A DNA stretch of 64,000 bases, from contig CAVQUV010000010.1 in the NCBI GenBank assembly GCA_963716855.1, positions 1 to 64,000 on the forward strand, given 5' to 3'. The notes below the pieces were generated by a model, which was not told the origin of the DNA, searched no databases, and worked only from the letters and a program-made list of their open reading frames with translations. Source of the stretch: JAGVSZ01 sp963716855 (GTDB lineage: Bacteria; Pseudomonadota; Gammaproteobacteria; Burkholderiales; SG8-39). Made by a program: the position numbers and the translations under genes. This document shows, piece by piece, positions 53,320-62,169 of this stretch. Numbering within the stretch: position 1 is the first letter of the stretch; each line of letters opens with the position of its first letter.

Positions 53320-54486
53320 ACGCACGCACCGAGCGATTCCGGCGCCTCGATCCGCGGCGGGTGCCTTCGCCGTGCTTCGTCGTCGACGAGGCGGCGATCG
53401 AGGCGAACCTGCGGGTGCTCGACGCGGTCCAGCGCGCGAGCGGCGCGAAGGTCCTCCTCGCGCTCAAGGCGTTCTCGATGTGGAGCCTGGCGCCGCTGAT
53501 CGCGCGCTATCTCAAGGGCACCTGCGCGAGCGGCCTGCACGAGGCGCGCCTCGGCCGCGAGGAGTTCGGCGGCGAGGTGCATACCTTCTCGGCCGCGTAC
53601 ACCGAGGCCGACCTGGCCGGGATCCTGGAGATCTCAGACCACGTCGTCTTCAACTCCTTCGCGCAGTGGGAGCGGTTCCAGCCGCTCGTGCGCGGCGCGC
53701 GTACGCACCGCCCGGAATTGAGCTTCGGCTTGCGCGTGAACCCGGAACACTCGGAGGTCAAAGTCCCGCTCTACGATCCGAGCGCGCCCTTCTCCCGCCT
53801 GGGCATCCCGCGGTCCGAATTTCGCGGCGATCTCGCGGGCATCAGCGGGCTGCACTTCCACACGCTCTGCGAGGAGGACTTCCCGCCGCTCCAGCGCACC
53901 GTCGCGGCGTTCGAGGCGAAGTTCGGCGAGTTCCTCCCCGGCCTGGAGTGGATCAACTTCGGCGGCGGGCACCACATCACGCGGCCCGACTACCAGGTGG
54001 ACGATCTCGTGCGGCTGCTCCGCGACTTCCACGACCGTCACGGCGTCCAGGTCTATCTGGAGCCGGGCGAGGCGATCGCGCTCGATGCGGGCGTGCTCGT
54101 GGCCGAGGTGCTCGACCTGCCCGTTCAACCAGATGCCGCTCGCGATCCTCGACACTTCGGCGACCTGCCACATGCCCGACGTCATCGAGATGCCCTACCG
54201 GCCGCGCATCATCGGCGCGGGCGCACCCGGCGAGCATCCGCAGACCTATCGCCTCGGCGGGCAGACCTGCCTCGCCGGCGACGTCATCGGCGACTATTCG
54301 TTCCCCGAGCCGTTGCGCGTCGGCAGCCGCGTGCTGTTCGAGGACATGGCGATCTACACCATGGTCAAGACGACCACGTTCAACGGCATCCGCCTGCCGA
54401 GCATCGCGATCTGGAATTCGGACACCGACCGGCTCCGCGTCGTGCGCGAATTCGGGTACGACGAGTTCAAGCGCCGTCTGTCATGA
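53316..54486 (+). CDS. nspC: Carboxynorspermidine/carboxyspermidine decarboxylase (frameshifted)
   Basis: Alanine-racemase-fold PLP decarboxylase removing CO2 to give spermidine or norspermidine. First frame: RVPSPCFVVDEAAIEANLRV, the PLP lysine K51 in LLALKAFSMW, CASGLHEARLGREEFGGEVH, WINFGGGHHITRPDYQVDDL and EPGEAIALDAGVLVAEVLDL. Near 54118 the reading shifts one base (extra base) to PLAILDTSATCHMPDVIEMP, GEHPQTYRLGGQTCLAGDVI and the end KRRLS. Corrected length about 389 residues. GTG start overlaps the dehydrogenase stop, and the stop overlaps speB. Motifs on both sides are intact. Confidence 0.9.
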
Positions 54487-55364
54487 GGAAAGCACCCGCG
54501 CGCGCCCGGCTGCCGCGCTTCCTCGGCACGGAGCTCGACCGCATCGCGCCTGAGGCGGCGCGCTTCCACGTCGTGCCGGTGCCGTACGAGAAGACCGTCT
54601 CCTATGGCGGCGGAACGGCGCGGGGACCGGCAGCCATTCTCGCGGCCTCCGGCCAGCTCGAACGCTGGGACGGCGCGAGCGATCCGGGTGCCGAAGGCAT
54701 CTACACCTGGCCCGCGATCGACTGCCGCGGCAGGCCGGAGAAGGTCATCGCCTCGATCGCGGCGACGGTGACGAAGATCCTCCGCCTGGGGAAGCTGCCG
54801 GTCGTGCTCGGCGGCGAGCACACCGTCACCTGGGGCGTGATCCAGGGATACCTCGATGCCGGGGTCCGCGACTTCGGCGTCGTGCAGATCGATGCCCATG
54901 CCGATCTGCGCGACCGCTACGAAGGCGATCCGCTCAGTCACGCCTCGGTGATGCGCCGGGTCGTCGAGGCCGGGGTGCCGCTCTTCCAGCTCGGCAACCG
55001 CGCCTACTGCGAGGAGGAGCGCGCCGCCCGCACGCGCTACAACGTGCGCTACATCGACGCCGACCGGCTCGTGCGCGAGCGCATCGACGCGATCGCGCTG
55101 CCGGAGGATTTTCCGCGGCAGGTGTTCTTCACGCTCGACGTGGACGGCATCGATCCGTCGGTGCTGCCGGCGACCGGCACTCCGGTGCCCGGCGGGCTCG
55201 GGTGGTATCAGACGCTCGGGCTCTTCGAATCCGTGGCGCGGCAGCGCCGCATCATCGGCTTCGATCTCCTGGAATTCGCGCCGATCCGCGGCTTCCACGC
55301 CTTCGACTTCGCGGCAGCGATGCTCGTCTACAAGCTGATGGGGATCGTGCAACGCACGGCCTGA
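54483..55364 (+). CDS. speB: Agmatinase (arginase/ureohydrolase family)
   Basis: Binuclear manganese hydrolase; with SpeA upstream it would convert agmatine to putrescine and urea. Metal-binding motifs GGEHTVTWG, QIDAHADLRDRYEG and TLDVDGIDPSVLPATGTPVP, plus VPVPYEKTVSYGGGTARGP. 293 residues from the ATG at 54483, overlapping the nspC stop. A related guanidino acid hydrolase cannot be excluded, but context fits agmatinase. Converges with nadX, 20 bp apart. Confidence 0.93.
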   Translation: MRKAPARARLPRFLGTELDRIAPEAARFHVVPVPYEKTVSYGGGTARGPAAILAASGQLERWDGASDPGAEGIYTWPAIDCRGRPEKVIASIAATVTKILRLGKLPVVLGGEHTVTWGVIQGYLDAGVRDFGVVQIDAHADLRDRYEGDPLSHASVMRRVVEAGVPLFQLGNRAYCEEERAARTRYNVRYIDADRLVRERIDAIALPEDFPRQVFFTLDVDGIDPSVLPATGTPVPGGLGWYQTLGLFESVARQRRIIGFDLLEFAPIRGFHAFDFAAAMLVYKLMGIVQRTA

Positions 55365-55384
55365 GGCGGCCGCGCCCCGCCGGA

Positions 55385-56189
55385 TCAGATCTGGATCGCG
55401 CCGATGCGGTTGTGGATCGCGCGTAGCACCGACAGCGCCGCGAGCGTCGAAGTCTTGGGGTTCTCTTCGAGCGGCTTCCCCGTCACCTCGATGCGCAGCT
55501 GTCCGAAGCCGCCCTCGGCCTCGATGATATGCACGTTGCCCGGCGCCGCCGGGTCGGCGCTCAGCGAACACTCGGTCGCCTCGAACCCGATGCCCGCGAG
55601 CGCGATCGTCGCCGCGACGTTGGCGTTCTGCGGGAACAGCCGCGCCGCGTCGCCGGCGTTGCCCCGGTAGAACTCGACCGCCTGGTCGATCGCTTCGAGG
55701 TCGCAGAGCTTCTCCGCGTGCGTGCCGCGCCAGGCCTGCGGCGCCTTGCGCGAGGTGTAGCGGACGCGATCGAGCCCGCCGAGGCGCGCCGCCGCGAGCG
55801 CGTCTACGCCCGCGATCGCGCCGGCCGGAATCATCAGCTTGCCCATGTGCGTGCGACTCGCGCGCTCGAGCCGCTGAAGGAGCGCGGCATCGGTGAGCGA
55901 GCCGACCGAGGTCACCAGGAAGTCCATGCCGCTCGTCAGGCACGCCTCGCCGTACTCGGCGACCGCGGCATGGCCGGCGCACTCGATCGCCAGCTCGGGC
56001 ACCTCGCGCAGCTTCGCCAGGCTGTCGACCACTTCCTCCGGCGCGACCCCGCTCGCCAGGGCGCGCTCGCTTCGCCGTAGATCCGGGCCGCACCAGCACC
56101 GAGAGGCGTACGCGCTTCGCTTCTTTGCGCAGGGCGCGCGCGACGGTGCTGCCGACTGCGCCGAGCCCGATGAGCAGGATGTGCCGCAT
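55385..56189 (-). CDS. nadX: L-aspartate dehydrogenase (frameshifted)
   Basis: NAD(P)-dependent enzyme that oxidises aspartate to iminoaspartate, an alternative to NadB for NAD synthesis. N-terminus MRHILLIGLGAVGSTVARAL (dinucleotide motif GLGAVG) in one frame up to about LVRPG near 56085; then one base further, RSERALASGVAPEEVVDSLA, LAIECAGHAAVAEYGEACLT, KLMIPAGAIAGVDALAAARL, RYTSRKAPQAWRGT and the end LSVLRAIHNRIGAIQI. Corrected length 267 residues, the normal size. GGAGGGAA precedes the ATG. It is divergent from the catabolic operon. Confidence 0.88.
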
Positions 56190-56302
56190 GTTCCCTCCGT
56201 GAGGGCCGCAACTTTACGCGTGCGGCCGGGCGCCGAACAGGTCCACGGCGCCATGGACTCCGGGCCGGCACGCCCGCTGCCTACACCGAGCCAAGAAAGC
56301 GC

Positions 56303-56332
56303 TTGACACGCTATCTATAGTGAGGGCAATAT
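56303..56332 (+). promoter_or_regulatory. Sigma-70 promoter of the Rieske/ABC catabolic operon
   Basis: Perfect -35 TTGACA (56303-56308), 18-bp spacer, -10 CAATAT (56327-56332); predicted start about 56339, 74 bases before the first ATG. The -10 overlaps the first half-site of the palindromes described next. Confidence 0.6.
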
Positions 56333-56381
56333 GTTCCGTATTCAAAACATCGTTCCTTATTTGGAACATACACGTTTTGAA
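56330..56381. promoter_or_regulatory. Nested palindromic operator, probable IclR-family binding region
   Basis: TATGTTCC (56330-56337) is mirrored by GGAACATA (56363-56370); GTTCC at 56352-56356 pairs with GGAAC at 56363-56367 around TTATTT; and TTCAAAAC (56341-56348) is mirrored by GTTTTGAA (56374-56381). The AT-rich block stands out from its GC-rich surroundings, and overlaps the -10 and start region. TTCC...GGAA dyads are usual for IclR-family regulators, and one is encoded in this operon (63023-63811). Confidence 0.6.
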
Positions 56382-56412
56382 CCTCCCTTGTTCGGAGCAC
56401 AAGAGGAAGCCC

Positions 56413-56727
56413 ATGCCCGGTGAATGGCAGGACGTAGCGGCGGTCGACGCGGTGACCGAGGACATGCCCCTGGCAGTGAAGGTCGGCGACCGCGAATTCG
56501 GGATCTACGCCGTCAACGGGACCCACTACGCCCTCGAAGACGTCTGCCCCCACGCCTATGCCCTGCTCTCGCAGGGCTTCGTGGACGGCGACGAGGTCGA
56601 GTGCCCGCTGCACGGTGCGAAGTTTCACATCCCCACCGGAAAGTGCACGAAGGAACCGGGCGGACGTGACCTCGCATGCTTCGCGATCCGGAGCGAAGGC
56701 GGGCGGCTCTTCCTGAAGATCGCCTAG
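56413..56727 (+). CDS. Rieske-type [2Fe-2S] ferredoxin
   Basis: 104-residue soluble Rieske protein, the electron donor to a Rieske oxygenase. Cluster ligands C45, H47, C64, H67 in the pattern DVCPHAYALLSQGFVDGD and EVECPLHGAKFHIPTGKC. Start at the ATG at 56413 (MPGEWQDVAAVDAV). First gene of the operon; no matching ferredoxin reductase is seen before the window ends. A NirD-like or bphA3-like role is the choice; context with an oxygenase at 59782 favours the latter. Confidence 0.9.
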   Translation: MPGEWQDVAAVDAVTEDMPLAVKVGDREFGIYAVNGTHYALEDVCPHAYALLSQGFVDGDEVECPLHGAKFHIPTGKCTKEPGGRDLACFAIRSEGGRLFLKIA

Positions 56728-56745
56728 CGAGCCTGGAGCAGCGCA

Positions 56746-57546
56746 ATGCGCGACATCCGCATCGACTTTCGCAACGTCAGCAAGCGGTTCCCCGCAAAAC
56801 GCAAGGATGAGACGGACGTCGTCGCGGTGCAGGGCGTCAACCTCGCCATCGCCGACGGCGAGGTGGTTTCGCTGATCGGCCCGAGCGGCTGCGGCAAGTC
56901 CACGCTCCTCAACATGGGCTCCGGCCTCTACCTGCCCACCGAGGGCGAGGTCACCGTGAACGGCAAGCGCGTGACCGGCCCGAGCAAGGACGTGGCCTTC
57001 ATGCTGCAGAAGGATCTGCTCCTGCCCTGGCGGACGATCCTGCAGAACGCCGAGCTCGGCCTCGAGATCCAGGGCGTCCCGGCCAAGGAGCGCCGCAGCC
57101 GCGCGCATGCGCTGCTCACGCGCTGCCATCTCGCCGGATTCGAACGCCACTACCCGCACCAGCTCTCCGGCGGCATGCGCCAGCGCGCGGCCCTCGCGCG
57201 CACGCTCGCGGTCGACCCCCTCGTCTTGCTGATGGACGAGCCGTTCTCGGCGCTCGACGCGCAAACGAAGATGGTGCTGCAACAAGATCTCGCCCAGACC
57301 CTCGCGGCGGAAAAGAAAACCGCCCTGCTGATCACGCACGACCTCGTCGAATCGATCGCCCTTTCGGACCGCATCCTGGTGATGAGCGCCCGCCCCGGCA
57401 CGATCATCGAGGAGATCCGCCTCGACGATCTACCCGACCGGGACAACCCGATGGTGCGGCGGCGCCGGCCGCGCGTGCAGGAATACGCCGCGCGCCTCAT
57501 GGAGCTGCTCCATCTGCGCGACAAGATCGAGGCCGAGGAAATCTAG
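56746..57546 (+). CDS. NitT/TauT-family ABC transporter ATPase
   Basis: 266-residue ATPase of a nitrate/sulfonate/bicarbonate-type importer. Walker A GPSGCGKST at residues 45-53, Q-loop FMLQKDLLLPWRTILQNAEL, signature LSGGMRQRAALARTLA, Walker B LLMDEPFSALDAQTK, and the switch His in LITHDLVESI. GGAG lies nine bases upstream of the ATG at 56746. Energises uptake with the next two genes. Confidence 0.93.
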   Translation: MRDIRIDFRNVSKRFPAKRKDETDVVAVQGVNLAIADGEVVSLIGPSGCGKSTLLNMGSGLYLPTEGEVTVNGKRVTGPSKDVAFMLQKDLLLPWRTILQNAELGLEIQGVPAKERRSRAHALLTRCHLAGFERHYPHQLSGGMRQRAALARTLAVDPLVLLMDEPFSALDAQTKMVLQQDLAQTLAAEKKTALLITHDLVESIALSDRILVMSARPGTIIEEIRLDDLPDRDNPMVRRRRPRVQEYAARLMELLHLRDKIEAEEI

Positions 57547-57577
57547 GCCGACCACCGAATCCACCAGGAGAAGCCGC

Positions 57578-58561
57578 ATGACCCCCAAGAGAACCGTCCT
57601 CAAGTCCGCGCTCGCGATCGCGATGCTGTCGCTCGCGACGGCCGGCCCGGCGCGGGCCCAGACCGAGGAGATCACCTACCTGCTCCCGGCCGCCTCGTTC
57701 CTGCCGGCGTTCGGACCCTGGATGCTCGCGCAGGCGCGCGGCTACTACGCCCAGGAAGGCCTGAAGGTGAACTTCGTGTCCGCGAAGGGCGGCGTCGACG
57801 TCGCCAAGCAGGTCGGTGCCGGCAATGCCCTGGTCGGCGGCGCGATCGGCGACACGCCGATCATCGCCCGCGCTCAGGGCGTGCCGGTGAAGGCGGTCGC
57901 CGTGCTCGGCGGCCGATCGCTCACGCAGCTGGTCGTGCACGAGGGCAAAGGCATCAACGGGCCGAAGGACCTCAAGGGCCGCACGATCACGACGATGGCC
58001 TATCAGGACACCACGTTCTACTCGCTGCTCGGGATGCTCGCGACGGCCGGCCTGACCAAGAACGACGTTGACGCGCAGGCCGCCGGACCCGCGGGCGTGT
58101 GGCAGCTCTTCGCGGCGGGCAAGGCCGACGCGATGGCGGCGGTGCCCGATTGGATCGCCTCCGCGACCCAGGCCGGCGCGAAGGTGAAGATCTACTCGTC
58201 GGACGAGTACTTCAAGAGCATGGCCCAGGCGATCCTCGTCTCCGACGAGACGATCCAGAAGCGGCCGGAGCTCGTGCGCAAGCTCGTCCGCGCCACGCTC
58301 AAGGGCATGCAGGACATCATGAAGGATCCGGCCGGCGCCGCGCGCGACTACGCGACCGTGGTCACCCAGCACAAGGGCAAGGAAGCCTACGTCGAAGAGG
58401 TGTTCAAGCTCTACAACACCTACGTGTATCCCGGTCAAAAGGTGCTCGGTGCGATCGACCCGGAACGGCTCGCGGCGGTGCAGAAGTTCTACGTGAAGGA
58501 AGGCATCGTTCCCAAGGAAGTGCCGGTCGCGGACCTCTATACCAACCGGTTCGTCCAGTAG
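57578..58561 (+). CDS. NMT1/THI5-like periplasmic substrate-binding protein
   Basis: 327 residues. Signal peptide (KSALAIAMLSLATAGPARAQ) with cleavage after ARA, then a type II binding fold: FGPWMLAQARGYYAQEGLKV, GAIGDTPIIARAQGVPVKAV, LVVHEGKGINGPKDLKGRTI and AGKADAMAAVPDWIASATQA. Homologues deliver sulfonates, pyrimidines, or aromatic acids; the catabolic neighbours suggest an aromatic substrate. Substrate itself is not determinable. Confidence 0.9.
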   Translation: MTPKRTVLKSALAIAMLSLATAGPARAQTEEITYLLPAASFLPAFGPWMLAQARGYYAQEGLKVNFVSAKGGVDVAKQVGAGNALVGGAIGDTPIIARAQGVPVKAVAVLGGRSLTQLVVHEGKGINGPKDLKGRTITTMAYQDTTFYSLLGMLATAGLTKNDVDAQAAGPAGVWQLFAAGKADAMAAVPDWIASATQAGAKVKIYSSDEYFKSMAQAILVSDETIQKRPELVRKLVRATLKGMQDIMKDPAGAARDYATVVTQHKGKEAYVEEVFKLYNTYVYPGQKVLGAIDPERLAAVQKFYVKEGIVPKEVPVADLYTNRFVQ

Positions 58562-58583
58562 CGGACTGCGGAGACCCGCCCCG

Positions 58584-59378
58584 ATGGCCTCGGCCCACTT
58601 TTCAGTGCCCTTGCGCGGCCCCGCGGCCGCGAGCCTGGCGGTACTCGTCGCGTTCCTCGCGGGATGGGAATGGCTGCCCGGCCTCGCGAAGATCCCGGAG
58701 TTCATCCTGCCCCCGGCGTCCAAGGTCTGGTCGGAGTTCCTGCGCATGAGCGCGAACGAGCGCCTGTGGTACCACACGGGGATCACTTCGCTCGAGGTGG
58801 TCGTCGGCTTCGTGCTCGGGTCCCTGCTCGGGGTCGTGATCGGGTTCATTCTCGGGATGGCGCCGCGCGCGGAGCTGGTGCTCTCGCCCTACATCCTCGC
58901 GCTGCAGATCGCCCCGAAGGTCGCGTTCGCCCCGCTCTTCGTGATGTGGCTCGGCTACACGGTCTACCCGAAGATCCTGGTGGCGATCCTGATCGTGTTC
59001 TTCCCGGTGATGGTGAACGTTCTCACCGCGGTGCGCACCGTCGATCCCGACATGGTGAACCTGGCGCGCGCGTTCTCCGCGACCCGCCTGCAGATCTTCC
59101 GCATGATCGAGTATCCGGCCTCGCTGCCGCCGCTCTTCTCGGGGCTGCGCATCGCGGCCACGCTCGCGGTCATCGGCGTCGTCGTCGGCGAGCTGGTCGG
59201 GGGCAACATCGGCCTCGGCTACCTGCTCACGTTCGGCGAGGGCCAGGGCAACACCGCGATGGTCTTCGTCACGATCATCGTGCTGACCGTCATCGGCATC
59301 GTCGCCTACGGGGTCGTCGTGCTCGCCGAGCGGCGCGTGCTCCACTACCTGCCGCGGGCGCAGCACTCGGCGGTGTAG
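58584..59378 (+). CDS. NitT/TauT-family ABC transporter permease
   Basis: 264 residues with about six membrane helices. IPEFILPPASKVWSEFLRM, SLEVVVGFVLGSLLGVVIGF, PYILALQIAPKVAFAPLFVM and the EAA-like coupling loop ARAFSATRLQIFRMIEYPAS are BPD-transporter features. It partners the ATPase and binding protein just upstream; 22 bp after the latter. Confidence 0.93.
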   Translation: MASAHFSVPLRGPAAASLAVLVAFLAGWEWLPGLAKIPEFILPPASKVWSEFLRMSANERLWYHTGITSLEVVVGFVLGSLLGVVIGFILGMAPRAELVLSPYILALQIAPKVAFAPLFVMWLGYTVYPKILVAILIVFFPVMVNVLTAVRTVDPDMVNLARAFSATRLQIFRMIEYPASLPPLFSGLRIAATLAVIGVVVGELVGGNIGLGYLLTFGEGQGNTAMVFVTIIVLTVIGIVAYGVVVLAERRVLHYLPRAQHSAV

Positions 59379-59401
59379 GCATCGGCAATCAAGGAGGCAG
59401 C

Positions 59402-59770
59402 ATGTCTGAAGTCGGACCCATGTTGACGCACATGCCCGCCGCGAACACGGCGGGCCTCGTGCAGGATTTCAATCCGTACCTGCAGGCGTTCCGCACGGCG
59501 CGCCGCAGCGAAGCGCCCGGCAAGGGACAGATCTACAACCCGCCCGAGCGCGAGCTGATCGTGTGGCAGACGCGCCCCGCGCCGCCGACCGAGTTCGAGC
59601 AATCGCTCGCCGCCGCGCTGGAGCAGATCTTCGCGCAGCGCATCTACGAGCTCCCCGACATCGTCGCGGCGCTCAACCGCGACGGCTTGCGCTCGCGCCA
59701 GGGAGAGACCTGGACCGAGCAGAACTTCGTCGCCACCTTCCGCGAGCTCGGCGCGCTCGCTTTCGGCTGA
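59402..59770 (+). CDS. Recombinase-like helix-turn-helix domain protein
   Basis: 122 residues from the ATG at 59402. N-terminal part unknown (NTAGLVQDFNPYLQAFRTAR), then RELIVWQTRPAPPTEFEQSL and a C-terminal domain QRIYELPDIVAALNRDGLRS followed by GETWTEQNFVATFRELGALA. The latter looks like the C-terminal recombinase HTH (deciding how many residues remain of a serine-recombinase-like fold) but without any catalytic domain. Such small proteins accompany Rieske oxygenase genes in several bacteria; what they do is unknown. Not a DNA recombinase by itself. Confidence 0.7.
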   Translation: MSEVGPMLTHMPAANTAGLVQDFNPYLQAFRTARRSEAPGKGQIYNPPERELIVWQTRPAPPTEFEQSLAAALEQIFAQRIYELPDIVAALNRDGLRSRQGETWTEQNFVATFRELGALAFG

Positions 59771-59781
59771 GGAGGCCTCCG

Positions 59782-60828
59782 ATGGTCGATGAACAGGCAG
59801 TCGAGCGGCTCGTCAATCGCGGGCTCCGCAACCAGTGGTATCCGGTGCTGCCGAGCTGGGCGGTCGCGGGCAGCCCGATCGGAATCACGCGCCTCTCGGA
59901 GAATCTGGTGCTGTGGCGCGACGACGAGGGCACCGTGCGCGCGGTCGAGGACCGCTGCCCGCACCGCGGGGCGCGGCTCTCGCTCGGCTGGAATCTCGGC
60001 GACCGGCTCGCGTGCTGGTATCACGGCGTGGAGGTTGACGGCACCGGCACGGTCCGCAGGGTGCCGGCGGTCGGCGCCTGCCCGCTCGAGGGCAAGCAGT
60101 GCGTGAAGAGCTACCCGGTGAAGGAGCTGCGCGGCGCGATCTTCGCGTACTTCGGCGACGAGGCGCACCCCGAGCCGTGCGCGCTCGAGCTGCCGGAGGA
60201 GCTCGCGAGCCCCGCCTACGGCGCGATCCTCTGCTTCGCGAAATGGAAGTGCAACTACCGCTACGCCATCGACAACGTCATGGACCCGATGCACGGCGCG
60301 TACCTGCACGCGGTGTCGCACTCGATGGCCTCCGGCGACAAGACCGCGAACATGCAGCTGCGCAAGACCCCGACCGGGCTTGCGTTCGAGAAGACCAATC
60401 AGCGCGACGTGAACTTCGACTGGGTCGAGCTCGGGCAGTCGGGCGCCACCTGGCTGCGGCTGTCGATCCCCTACCGTGCGAACGCCGGCCCGGGCGGCAA
60501 CTTCGGCATCGTCGGCTTCGCCACCCCGGTGGACGAGGCGAACTGCCTGGTGTTCTTCTGGCGCACGCGCAAGTGCGAGGGCTGGGTGCGGGACGTCTGG
60601 CAGTTCATGTACCGGACGAAGCTCGAAGGGCTGCACTGGGCGGTGCTCGAGCAGGATCGGTTCGTGCTCGAAAACCTCGCACCCGATGCGCGCTCGCGCG
60701 AATTCCTCTACCAGCACGACACCGGGCTTGCCCGGGTGCGCCGCGTCCTGCAGAAGCAGGCCGAGGAGCAGCTCGCGGCGCTCGAGGCGCATCGCGCACG
60801 GGCCGCGCCGGCGCGGGCGAGCGCCTGA
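59782..60828 (+). CDS. Aromatic-ring-hydroxylating Rieske oxygenase, alpha subunit
   Basis: 348-residue oxygenase. Rieske cluster C59-x-H61 (RCPHRGARLSL) and C78-x2-H81 (CWYHG). Mononuclear iron site in IDNVMDPMHGAYLH, with H171 and H176 and bridging D164/D168, and D292 (VLEQDRFVLENL) as third ligand. Size and motifs fit the alpha-only, phthalate-dioxygenase/vanillate-demethylase group; no beta subunit gene is present. The electron donor would be the ferredoxin at 56413. Substrate unknown: mono- or dihydroxylation or O-demethylation are all possible. Confidence 0.93.
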   Translation: MVDEQAVERLVNRGLRNQWYPVLPSWAVAGSPIGITRLSENLVLWRDDEGTVRAVEDRCPHRGARLSLGWNLGDRLACWYHGVEVDGTGTVRRVPAVGACPLEGKQCVKSYPVKELRGAIFAYFGDEAHPEPCALELPEELASPAYGAILCFAKWKCNYRYAIDNVMDPMHGAYLHAVSHSMASGDKTANMQLRKTPTGLAFEKTNQRDVNFDWVELGQSGATWLRLSIPYRANAGPGGNFGIVGFATPVDEANCLVFFWRTRKCEGWVRDVWQFMYRTKLEGLHWAVLEQDRFVLENLAPDARSREFLYQHDTGLARVRRVLQKQAEEQLAALEAHRARAAPARASA

Positions 60829-60857
60829 GCGCAGGCGGGTTGCGCGGGACCGCAGAC

Positions 60858-61589
60858 ATGCTTCGCGACAAGCGCATCCTGATCACCGGCGCCGCGCGCG
60901 GGCTCGGCCGCGCGTTCGCGGAGCACGCGATCGCGGCCGGGGCGCGTGTTGCGGTGGCCGACGTTCTCGAGGATGCGGGCCGGACGGCCGCGGGCGAGAT
61001 CGGCGCGGTCTTCCTGCCGCTCGACCTCGCCTCGCCCGCCTCCATCCAGGCCTGCGTCGCGCGCGCGTCCGAAGCCCTCGGCGGGCTCGACGGGCTCGTG
61101 AACAACGGCGCGATCACGAGCTCCGGGGGCAAGACGCTCGAGGAGCTCGACGTGGACGTATGGGACCGCGTGATGACGGTGAACGTGCGCGGGACCTGGC
61201 TCGCCACGCGCGCCGCCCTGCCCCACCTGCGCGCCTCCGGATCGGGGCGGGTCGTCAACATCGCCTCCGATACCGCATTGTGGGGCGCGCCGCGTCTGCT
61301 CGCCTACGTCGCGAGCAAGGGCGCCGTCATCGCCATGACCCGCACGATGGCGCGCGAGCTCGGCGCCGACGCGATCACCGTCAACGCGGTCGCGCCCGGG
61401 CTCACGCTCGTCGAGGCGACCGAGTACGTGCCGGCCGAGCGCCACCGCCTCTACGTCGAGGGCCGGGCGCTGACTCGCACGCAGGCGCCGGCCGACGTCT
61501 GCGGTGCCGTGAGCTTTCTCCTGTCGGACGCGGCGGCGTTCATCACCGGCCAGCTCCTCGCCGTCAACGGCGGATTCGTCATGCATTGA
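60858..61589 (+). CDS. Short-chain dehydrogenase/reductase
   Basis: Classical SDR, 243 residues. Cofactor motif TGAARGLG near residue 10, NNGA (usual NNAG variant), active-site Y150-x3-K154 in AYVASKG, and C-terminal ITGQLLAVNGGF. D39-like acidic residue after strand 2 (VADVLED) favours NAD over NADP. Directly after the oxygenase, a cis-dihydrodiol or alcohol dehydrogenase role is inferred. Confidence 0.92.
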   Translation: MLRDKRILITGAARGLGRAFAEHAIAAGARVAVADVLEDAGRTAAGEIGAVFLPLDLASPASIQACVARASEALGGLDGLVNNGAITSSGGKTLEELDVDVWDRVMTVNVRGTWLATRAALPHLRASGSGRVVNIASDTALWGAPRLLAYVASKGAVIAMTRTMARELGADAITVNAVAPGLTLVEATEYVPAERHRLYVEGRALTRTQAPADVCGAVSFLLSDAAAFITGQLLAVNGGFVMH

Positions 61590-61626
61590 GGGCCGCACGG
61601 CCCGCTTCTGGAGAAGGGAACGCAAA

Positions 61627-62169
61627 ATGAGCGATCAGGCAGTCAAGGATGCGAAAGCGCAGCAGTCGTGGGACCGCCCGGCGGGCGCGACCTTCGCGCA
61701 GTGGATGGAGTCGCGCGTCGCGCGGCTCGCCTCGCGCCGCTACGACTGGAACGCGCTGAAGTTCCAGGCCGACTTCGATCCGAAGTACCGGCGCGCGCAG
61801 ATGCGCTACGTCGGCACCGGGGGCACTGGGGTCGCCTCCGACGTCAACGTCGTCCCGGCGGAGCACTTCACCTTCTCGACCATGATCATCCCGGCGGGCC
61901 ACGAGGGCCCGATGCACATCCACAACGACGTGGAGGAAATCTTCTTCGTCCTGCGCGGCAAGGTGAAGGTGATGTGCGAGAAGGACGGCGAGACCTGGGA
62001 GGCGGTGGTCGGCGAGCGCGACCTGATCTCGATCCCGCCGGGCGTGTACCGCGGCGAGATCAACATCGGCGAGGAGGACGCGCTGATGTGCGTCATGCTC
62101 GGGGCGTCGAAGCCGATCACGCCCACCTACCCGCCCGACCATCCGCTCGCGAAGATCAAGCGCGGCTGA
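61627..62169 (+). CDS. Cupin-domain protein
   Basis: 180 residues with one cupin domain: motif 1 GHEGPMHIHNDVEEIFFVLR contains metal-ligand histidines (H97, H99) and Glu, and motif 2 lies near DLISIPPGVYRGEINIG. N-terminal half helical (QSWDRPAGATFAQWMESRVA). Could be a ring-cleaving or tautomerising metal enzyme of the pathway, or a non-enzymatic binding protein. Its stop shares a base with the next start (TGATG). Confidence 0.88.
   Translation: MSDQAVKDAKAQQSWDRPAGATFAQWMESRVARLASRRYDWNALKFQADFDPKYRRAQMRYVGTGGTGVASDVNVVPAEHFTFSTMIIPAGHEGPMHIHNDVEEIFFVLRGKVKVMCEKDGETWEAVVGERDLISIPPGVYRGEINIGEEDALMCVMLGASKPITPTYPPDHPLAKIKRG

Noticed and set aside
59402..59770. Mobile element or recombinase gene
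   Set aside because: Only the HTH-like part is present, with no catalytic domain, no flanking repeats and tight operon spacing.
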